Below, piece by piece: positions 56,526 to 64,000 of a DNA stretch of 64,000 nt. The notes beneath the pieces were generated by a model that was not told the origin of the DNA, did no database searches, and saw only the letters and a program-made list of their open reading frames with translations. Position 1 is the first letter of the stretch. Each line of letters begins with the position of its first letter. A program made the translations under genes and the position numbers. Source of the stretch: Lathyrus oleraceus (Eukaryota; Streptophyta; Magnoliopsida; Fabales; Fabaceae); contig NC_066583.1 in NCBI RefSeq assembly GCF_024323335.1, positions 411,134,031-411,198,030 on the forward strand, in the 5' to 3' direction.

Positions 56526-56826
56526 GATGCTTAGTCTCCTTTCCTCTTGTATTTGTATTTTGGTTTCTGAAATTGTACTCAGTGTAATCCTTCCAAATTA
56601 TATAAATAAAAGACATTTTTATGGTCAATCAAATTGTTACAATTGTTATTATACATTTACAAATAAAATAGCATGTTCCTTGAAAATAAAAAAAATCAAA
56701 GCATTGCATTTCATGCATCATTTGCATAGGAGGTTTCTCTTTCACCACATGTATTATTGGTTATTCTTCTGTGCTTCGGCCAAGCTGACTCATCGATAGA
56801 ATACCTGCGCCAATCATCCAAGAAGC
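56526..56826 (+). other. ORF1-gag spacer, duplicate copy
   Basis: Non-coding and nearly identical to 43203-43506. No gene is seen. Confidence 0.6.
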
Positions 56827-57972
56827 ATGGAACACTTGGAACAAGAGAACATAGAATTGAAGGACGAGATCGCCCGCCTGACTGCCATGATGGAGTCTGT
56901 GTTAGCTACTCGGAGGCAATCTTCTCCAACGTCTGCAACTCCTCCTCCTCAAAGGACTGTCATATCAGAGGTTGTTTCTTCAACCGTGTCTACTGCTTAG
57001 TTTGCTCCTACCATGCTTGCCGAATTCCCATGGGGAATACCGCCAAACTTTGTGGCTGAGGGTTTTGCACCTACTTTTGCTTCCATGCCGACATCTAGCC
57101 CGGTCATGTCAGTGCCACCACCGATTGTTCATATGTTGTCTCGTGTTGAGGACACCATTTATCATTCTGAGTCGTTTGAGGGTCCGGATGTCAATGAAGA
57201 GATGGATGAAATGAAAGACCAATTCCTTGAGCTGCGAAAGGAGTTGAAAACCTTGAGGGGTAAAGATGTGTTCGGTAAGAGTGCTGCGAAACTTTGTTTG
57301 GTTCCTAATGTTAAAATCTCGATGAAGTTCAAAGTCCCTGACTTTGAAAAGTATAAGGGGAACACCTATCCACTCAGTCATCTCGTCATGTATGCTAGAA
57401 AGATGTCGACGCAAATTGATAATGATCAGTTACTGATTCATTACTTTCAAGATATTCAAACTGGTGCCACTTTGAGGTGGTACATAGGTTTGGATAGTGC
57501 GAGTGTTCACACGTTCAATGATTTGGGTGAAGCATTTGTGAACCAGTACAAATATAATGTGGATATGGTGTCGGATAGGGACCAGTTGAGGTCATTGTCT
57601 CGGAAGGACAAGGAGACGTTTAAAGAGTACGCACAGCGATGGAGAGAGTTTGCTGCTCAGATTACCCCTCCTTTGGAAGAAAAGGAGATGACCAACATTT
57701 TTCTCAAGACCCTGAGCTCATTTTACTATGAGCGGATGATTGCTAGTTCCCCCCAGTGATTTTACCGAAATGGTAAACATGGGGATGAGGTTAGAAGTAG
57801 GTGTCTGAGAAGGACGGTTGGCCAAAGAGGAGGTTTCGTCTAGCAAGAAGTACGGCGGTGGGTTAGCAAGAAGTACGGCGGTGGTTTTTCCAGAAATAAA
57901 GAAGGTGAGACTAATGCAGTATCTGTAGGGAGGCAGAGGAAGCCTCATGTCAGCAGGAGTCCACAACCCCGC
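56827..57972 (+). pseudogene. Ogre gag, duplicate copy (broken)
   Basis: It starts at 56827 (MEHLEQENIELKDEIARL). A stop at 56998-57000 interrupts the linker; TGG is intact at 57032 where unit 1 has TAG. The clean frame from 57013 covers the gag domain (KFKVPDFEKYKGNTYPLSHL, LRWYIGLDSASVHTFND, ETFKEYAQRWREFAAQ) until an extra C in a C-run near 57750 shifts it. The downstream CGA-to-TGA stop is shared with unit 1. It ends at the LTR start at 57973 with no protease. Confidence 0.85.
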
Positions 57973-58160
57973 TGTAAGACCCCAATTTTGACCCTAAGAT
58001 CCCTCATCTAATCTCATCATATGCATTGGCATTGTGATCACATCTTGGTATCCTCCTTACCCCCACTCATTAGGTTTGCATTGGGAGAGATCACCAAGCA
58101 CCATTTGATTGTATCATACTTTGTATTTTATCATTTTTACTAACCAAAATACCAAAAATA
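57973..58160 (+). repeat. Ogre LTR stub, duplicate copy
   Basis: The first 188 bp of the LTR (TGTAAG intact), cut by the SIRE LTR at the same base context ('accaaaaata') as in unit 1. Confidence 0.85.
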
Positions 58161-59180
58161 TGTAAGAACAAATTTAGTTCTACAATGTATCTCTAAGATT
58201 TTGATGATAACAAAGGTAGAAACAAATGGTACCCTAACGAAATTTTTCTAAGTGTACAGGACTCTGATCAACACAATCAGATAGACAATCATCAAATATA
58301 GAATCAAGCGCTAAGATGCTACTCAGAAGATACGTAACTAGAAGCTCTAACTCTGATCCAACACAGGCGCTAGCAAAATTAAAGAAGTCAGACACTCTGA
58401 AAGAGAAGAATGACTCGAGACTCTGAAGACATACGCTCTGAAGAAGTCAAATAAAGAGAAACTCTGATGATAGTCAAATACAAGCATTCTCTTAAGACAC
58501 AAATTGCTAAATGAAGACTCTGACTAAGATTCGCTGATTCAAGAAAGCTTAACATTGAAGAGACTTGCTTATGGAAAGAAACTATTTTTTAGAAAGAAGT
58601 TATTACGCTCCATACTGCTTTTGAAAGAACAAGGAAATTAATGGCGTTAATCAGTCTTCAATGCCCTAGATTCTGGCATTAACATCACCCAACGGTCTTC
58701 TCACTCTCCTATAAAAAGGATGGAAAGCTTCACAAAGAAACACCTGAAACACACGAGAATACAATACTTTCATCACTCTTGATTTTCATTTTCTCACGAG
58801 CTATTGCTCTAATGTGAGAACATTTCTTGTTATTATCTTCTGTAATATTTGCTTATTGTTAGAAGCACTATTCATTACAGTAATCATATCATTGCTAAGA
58901 TATTTCCTCAAGTGACTCTGTGAAGTCTGAATACTTGAGAGGGCTAAGGGATTATTTCTCTTAGACGGTTGTTTGTGTAATCTTTCAAGATTAGTGGATT
59001 ACGTCCTTTTTAAAGGTGAAATCACCTTGGCCGGGTGGACTGGAGTAGCTTTGAATTTCAAGCGAACCAGTATAAAATATTGTGTTGAATTCCTTCTTAT
59101 TCTACGTGTGTCCAAATCCTTAAAAAGTTTTATTTTCCTAAAATAATCCAAACCCCCTTTCTTGTTTTTCTCTACCTTCA
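58161..59180 (+). repeat. SIRE 5' LTR, duplicate copy
   Basis: From 'tgtaagaacaaatttag' to 'tctctaccttca', 1020 bp. TATAAAA is near 58710. It aligns closely with 44841-45862. Confidence 0.9.
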
Positions 59181-59182
59181 AT

Positions 59183-59194
59183 TGGGATCAGAGC
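59183..59194 (+). promoter_or_regulatory. Primer binding site (Met-tRNA, one mutation)
   Basis: TGGGATCAGAGC, one base away from the intact TGGTATCAGAGC of unit 1. Confidence 0.8.
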
Positions 59195-59264
59195 TTTGAC
59201 ACTATTATTGATTTTCTAATTAAACACTTAATAGTGTAGAGAGATCCAGCGTGAGAAAAACACT

Positions 59265-60105
59265 ATGGCCAACACCAATGAAAGAGATAGTTACAATGCT
59301 AAACCTCCAATCTTTGATGGAGAAAAATTGGATTACTTGAAAGATAGGATTGAGAGTTTCTTTTTGGGCTATGATGCTGATCTATGGGACATAGTCACAA
59401 TTGGCTACACACCTCCTGTGTCTGACGCTGGCGTTGCCATCGCCAGAAGCAAAATGACAGATGATCAGAAGCGCGACTTTAGAAACCATCACAAAGCCAG
59501 AACAATACTGTTGAATGCCATTTCCTACAATGAATATGAAAAGATCACCAACAGGGAAACAACTAAAGAAATACTTGACTCTATGAGGATGACTCATGAA
59601 GGAAACTCCCAAGTCAAAGAGACAAAGGATCTGGCTCTAATTCAGAAGTATGAAGCTTTCAAGATGGAGGACGATGAAGCTATAGAGGTAATTATCTCTA
59701 GATTTCAAACTTTACTTGCAGGACTCAAGGTTCTGGACAAAGGCTACACAACTGCAGATCATGTCAAAAAGATAGTCAGAAGCTGGCCAAAGAAGTGGAG
59801 ACCCATGATCACAGCATTAAAATTGTCAATATCAGCCTTGAAGAACTTGTTAGTTCACTCAAAATTCACGAGATAGAACTTGAGGAAGATGAGCCTCAAA
59901 AGAAGATCAATTTTGTAGCACTAAAGTCCAGACCTGAAAGACACAAACCAGAAAGGAACAAAGCCTTCCAAGCGGAAGAGGAAGAAAATGACGACTCTGA
60001 AAAGGAAGACTCTAACGATGAAGAAGAGTTATCCCTTTTGACCAGAAGAGTAAAACAACTCTGGAGAAAAAGGAACAACAACTTCAGAAGACCAAGCCCC
60101 AAGGG
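59265..60105 (+). pseudogene. SIRE gag, duplicate copy (broken)
   Basis: It starts at 59265 (MANTNERDSYNAKPPIFDG) and is collinear with 45947-46786. It has the same deletion after LKLS, giving frames 59265-59876 and 59795-60105 (SLEELVSSLKIHEIELEEDE, ...LLTRRVKQLWRKRNNNFRR). It is fused to RT at 'SPKG', as in unit 1. The zinc knuckle is deleted. Confidence 0.85.
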
Positions 60106-60582
60106 ATTCAAATCAATCCAGCTTCAGAAGCTACCTATGTATATCAAAGTAAGTACATAAAAGACATTCTAAGAAATTTGAAATGGCTGAATGTAAATCT
60201 GCCAAGACGCTAATGCATCCAACCTGTATTCTTGAGAAAGAAGAAACTAGCCAAAAGGTGCGTCAGAAGCTCTACCGTGGTATGATAGGCTCTCTTCTCT
60301 ATCTGACGGCTACACGCCCTGATATTTTGTTTAGTGTATGTCTTTGTGCCAGATTCTAATCAGATCCTAGGGAATCTCATTTAACAGCTGTTAAAAGAAT
60401 CCTCTGGTATCTGAAAGGAACCCCTAACCTTTGCCTGATGTATGAGAAAACATCAGAGTATAGGCTCTTTGGTTATTGTGATGCAGATTATACAGTGGAC
60501 AAAATGGAACGTAAAATTACATCTGGGAACTGTCAGTTCTTTGGAAATAATCTCATATCGTGGGCCAGCAAAAGACAGTCAA
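60106..60582 (+). pseudogene. SIRE RT end and RNase H, duplicate copy (truncated)
   Basis: It follows unit 1 (ASEATYVYQSKYIKD...; TRPDILFSVCLCARF; LKGTPNLCLMYEKTSEYRLFGY) with a 1-bp deletion near 60170, a TAA in CARF*SDP, and loss of sequence after 'SKRQS' at about 60582. It preserves the empty target site of solo LTR E (acggc at 60306-60310). Confidence 0.85.
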
Positions 60583-60594
60583 AGAGTCACAAAT

Positions 60595-60694
60595 GAATTC
60601 ACCAACGCATAAATAAACGAGGACAAAAAAATTCACCAAAGTCATATAGAGCAAAAGAATTCACCAACACATAAATAAACGAGGACAAAAAAAT
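60595..60694. repeat. Short direct repeat, two copies
   Basis: 'gaattcaccaacgcataaat' and its continuation 'aaacgaggacaaaaaaat' occur at 60595-60632 and again at 60657-60694 with a single g/a difference. Confidence 0.85.
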
Positions 60695-60935
60695 CTCAGG
60701 ACTCCCTAGAAACCCCAATGAAATAAGCTAGTACGAAAATAAGAGAAGAGTCTGTCTCATACATTATCTTGAGAATATGAACTAAGTGACACATACATTG
60801 TATGTTTTACCAAATGTGATGGTGAAAGCACAAATTAGTGGACAAAGAGATGAGGTTGAAGAAAAATGAAAAGGTGAGAGAAGAGATTTCGAAGAGTCAC
60901 AAATGAAAAAAAAGAGTAAGGAAACCCCATAACTC

Positions 60936-60940
<5 letters not shown>

Positions 60941-61012
<72 letters not shown>
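60941..61012. repeat. (AT)36 microsatellite
   Basis: 72 bases of uninterrupted AT dinucleotide. Confidence 0.97.
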
Positions 61013-61015
<3 letters not shown>

Positions 61016-61426
61016 CCAAGGGAGATAAACCACACAATCCTCATTGTTGGGAAGTGAACCACACCACCAACGGTTAGATTTCACCGTACATTGTTTTAGA
61101 GCACTCAAATTCCCTAATAGTAGAAGGTGTCATTGTCGTCAGACATAAAGACACATGTTAAGATGTAACTTAAAAATGTTATTAATCACGAGGAAGGAGT
61201 TTATTTCACCTTCTCCTAAAGACATCAATGTATCATCAAGATTCTTCTACTTCCTTCTGCTGGAGCCTAGACTAGAGATGAACCCTGTAAAGCCCTCACT
61301 CCACGACGTTGGAACAATGGCTTAAGCGGGACACTATTTTGGACCGATTGCAAGACACAAGAAGAGGCCTAATAATAAGTGTATATGGGAATGTGAACTG
61401 AACATGTGGACCCTTATATCATCATT

Positions 61427-64000
61427 CTATCATGTTGTACTAGATAATAGCATATGCTAATAGTAGACTTATTACCACAATAAAGTCTCATTGGTTAATC
61501 ATACTTTATCCTTAAGTTTTCTAAAATCAATTTCATCCATAATAATTCACATATCCCTTGTGACATTACCCTGAACTCTGCTTCAGCACTAGATCTTGAT
61601 ACTACACTTTGTTTTTTACTTTTCCAATCACAAGATTTCCACCTAAGAAAGTACAATAACATGTAGTTGATATCCCATCTACAATTGACCCTGCATAATC
61701 ACCATATGTATATGCTTCAAGAGCCATACTCCCATTTATTTCAAATAAAATTCCTTTACCAGGTATTCCTTTCAAATATTATACAACTCGGTGTGCAGCT
61801 TGTAAATTAATCTCCATTGGTTGGTGCATGAATTGAGTAACTAAGCTAACAGCAAAAGAAACATCAAGTCTAGTATGTGAGAGGTATATAAATTTTCCGA
61901 CTAATCTCTGATACATTTCCTTATCAACAACAATATCTTCTTATGTGTTTCCCATCTTTACACTTGAATCAACTGGTGTATTTGTAGGCTTGCATGCTGT
62001 CTTGCTAGTCTCTTACAAAATATTAGTAATGTATTATTATTGAGATATGGAAATTCCTTTTTTTAGAGTGGACAACTTCAATTCCCAAAAATGATTTCGA
62101 TTTTCCCAATGTCTTAGTCTCAAATTCCTTGGATAATTGTATGCTCAACAATTGTTGTTCTTCCTCATCATTACATATGACTATAATATCATCTACATAT
62201 ACCAATAACACAATTACTCCCCCTGTTTCAGAATGTTTGATAAATAGGGTATGACCTCTTTGACTTTGTTTGAAGCCCAAACCTACCATAACTTTAATGA
62301 ATCTTGCAAACCATGATCTGGTGATTGCTTTAACCCATAAAAATATTTTCTTAACTTCCCCACAATGATCCTGGAAGTATGTTCACGGAACCCAAGAGGT
62401 ACATCCATGTAAATTTCTTCTACAAGATAAACATGAAGGGATGCATTTTTCACATCAAATTGATTTAAGTTCCAATTGTAATTAGGTGCTAGAGATGATA
62501 TCACCCTGGAAGTATTCATTTTTTCAAATGGAGAAAATGTCTCTGAATAATATACTCCATAGGTTTGAGTAAATCCTTTGGCTACGAATATTTCCTTGTA
62601 CCTCTCAATAGACCCTTATGCCTTCTATTTAATAGTGTATACCCATTTTCATCCTATATATTTCTTTTCGTTTGGTAGAGAAACCAATTCCAAGTATTGT
62701 TCTTATCCAGTTACTATATTTCAAAATCCATGGATTATTTCCATTTCCTATCAAACAATGCCTTTGATAGAGAAGCAGGTATTGTTATAGTGTTCAAATT
62801 TGTGAGAAAGGCTTTATGGGTAGGTGAAACGTGTCCAAAGCTTAGGTAATTTGATAAAGGATAAAATGGCTTTTTGGTACAGTTTTTGGTCTCTTTCCTA
62901 AGGGAAATTGGAAGGTTTTAATATTTATTGTATGATGGTAGTAGTGGTGGAGTTGAGTTGGATTCTGGATCCTGTTCATGAGAAAATTCAGAAATTGAAT
63001 CATTAGAGTTTGAAGGGCTAATATAATTTACTTCATGTAATGTCAGATCAGACTCCTGGGTATGAGTAGATTCAGGAATAATCTTTCTTATTGTATATAC
63101 TACATTCTTCCCATATGTTACATCAGTTTCAACATTCTCATCTTTTTCAGAATCAAATTCAATTTCAACATTGTCACTACTAGTTTCAACCTTAACTTCT
63201 GGTTCGAGAGTAAGGTCAGAAAGTATGAAAGACTCATCTTCCTTATTTACGTTCCCCCTGAAGATGAGATTTAACAAAATAACTTTCTTGTTCATGGAAA
63301 GTGACATCTCTAGAGACAAAGAATTTATGAGATGTTGGATGATGACATTTGTAACCCTTTTGGGTGGAATAATATCCTATGAAGACACACTTTAAGGCTT
63401 TAGGATCAAGTTTCTCTCTACCATCACTATGAATATGGACAAAAGATATATACTCAAATATTCCAAGAGTGGGGTTACTAGAGGTAGCCATATTAGGATA
63501 AAATGAATATTTCCATAGGAATTTAAGAGGAAAGGACAATAGAAGGCAAACAATTTATGAGATACAATGCAGTTAAAACGACCTCACCTAAATATTTCTT
63601 GGGAACTTTATTTTGAAATATCATAGCACATGTTTGGTCTTTAAACAAAAGTCCATTTTTTCTCTCAGCAGTGTCATTTTTACTGGGGAGTTTTAACACA
63701 CGAAGACTCATGGATGATACCTTCATTTTGACACAAAGAATTAAGATTTTGATTAAAGTAATTTTTTGCACTACCAGACCGGATCCTCTTAATACTCATA
63801 CCATATTGATTTTTAATCATGGAGAGAAATTGAAGAAACACACGACTAACTTTAGATTTTTGTTTGATAAGTAGAACCAAGTACAATCATCAATAAAGGT
63901 TACGAACCAACGAGCATCCAAAATATTTGGAATATTAAATGGATCCCACACATCTTTATGAACTAGATAAAACATAAAAGTACTCATTTTATTACTAACG
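61427..64000 (-). pseudogene. Ty1-copia element K pol (INT-RT-RNase H), partial
   Basis: On the minus strand from the right edge it reads an integrase core (HKDVWDPFNIPNI, ARWFVTFIDDCT, SIKRIRSGSAKNYFNQ, IIHESSCVKTPQ, then ERKNG). The integrase end follows (DPKALKCVFIGYYSTQKGYK), then an acidic linker (62918-63319). RT follows with FDVKNASLHVYL and the catalytic YVDD (LLVYVDDIIVICND, near 62185-62196). RNase H has WYQD-type 'SRSSAEAEFR' wording (degraded) and ends near 'LVQHDR' at 61427. Frames are 63680-63886, 63523-63771, 63243-63539, 62918-63319, 62283-62519 and 62023-62289. Stops lie between most of them. It is a different copia lineage from the SIRE and Angela copies. It continues beyond 64000. 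Confidence 0.85.

Larger units (their letters stand above)
54841..60582 (+). repeat. Direct tandem duplicate of the Ogre C-SIRE D composite (truncated)
   Basis: It aligns in order with 41518-46992 and then 51697 to about 51970. The contents are Ogre leader, ORF1, gag, a 188-bp LTR stub, SIRE LTR, gag and the RT end. It shares the gag/LTR fusion point, the SIRE insertion point, the SIRE gag deletion and the gag-RT fusion with unit 1. It lacks the solo LTR E. At the junction both sources contain 'caaaatggatg'. The right end stops within RNase H at about 60582. The offset between the units is 13323 bp. Confidence 0.9.
60583..61426. other. Unassigned non-coding stretch with short repeats
   Basis: It lies between the cut SIRE duplicate and the copia K pol. 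It holds a 38-bp direct repeat with one difference (60595-60632 and 60657-60694, period 62). The block 'aagagtcacaaatgaa' occurs at 60582 and near 60892. It also holds an (AT)36 microsatellite. Its last part, up to 61426, does not match RNase H and may be a separate insertion. Frames reading 'IYIYIY' are microsatellite translation. I do not recognise the sequence. Confidence 0.5.

Noticed and set aside
60782..61108. Frames with long Ile-Tyr repeats
   Set aside because: They are translations of the (AT)36 microsatellite.

Overview
The window is plant nuclear DNA made almost entirely of nested, broken LTR retrotransposons. I found no credible host gene, RNA gene, CRISPR array or prokaryotic feature. 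The element mix points to a large-genome cool-season legume (pea, vetch, lentil or faba bean type). There are very long (about 4.2-4.7 kb) Ogre/Tat-type Ty3-gypsy LTRs with tRNA-Arg-type primer sites and an extra ORF before gag, and Sirevirus (SIRE/Maximus) Ty1-copia elements with an envelope-like ORF. The species assignment is inference from family resemblance; no search was run.

Left part (1-25739). Two Ogre-type LTR fragments (1-439, 440-2662) are followed by an Ogre 3' untranslated region with a tandem-repeat array, its polypurine tract and its 3' LTR (element G, 2663-10049). Element G is split by an unidentified 1.07 kb block (6191-7261). An Angela/BARE-like copia (I, minus strand) sits at the end of that LTR and is fused near 13520 to the 5' half of a SIRE copia (H, minus). 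H lies in another minus-strand Ogre LTR (15765-19421). That LTR abuts the ORF1, leader, primer site and 5' LTR of Ogre F (minus, to 25739).

Middle and right (25740-60582). SIRE A (plus) is entered at its left by F and at its right by SIRE B (minus), so A and B stand tail to tail. B is entered in its integrase by Ogre C (plus, complete 5' LTR, primer site, ORF1, gag). C's gag ends at a further Ogre LTR start, which holds SIRE D. D holds a minus-strand solo Ogre LTR (E) with a recognisable target duplication. At 54841 the composite 'Ogre leader-ORF1-gag-LTR stub-SIRE' starts again in direct orientation. This is a truncated tandem copy with the same insertion points and the same deletions but without E. 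The order of events can therefore be read: nesting, deletions, duplication, then E.

Right end (60583-64000). A non-coding stretch holds short direct repeats and an (AT)36 microsatellite. It is followed by the broken pol of a further minus-strand copia, K, which runs off the window.

All retroelement genes are damaged; the best preserved is the ORF1 copy at 55071-56525. The most interesting signals are non-coding. The transcribed part of the Ogre LTR contains a hairpin whose stem is kept by compensatory base changes around an invariant 20-nt core. The pol-env spacer of all three SIRE copies carries a conserved palindrome plus CTCGAG block.
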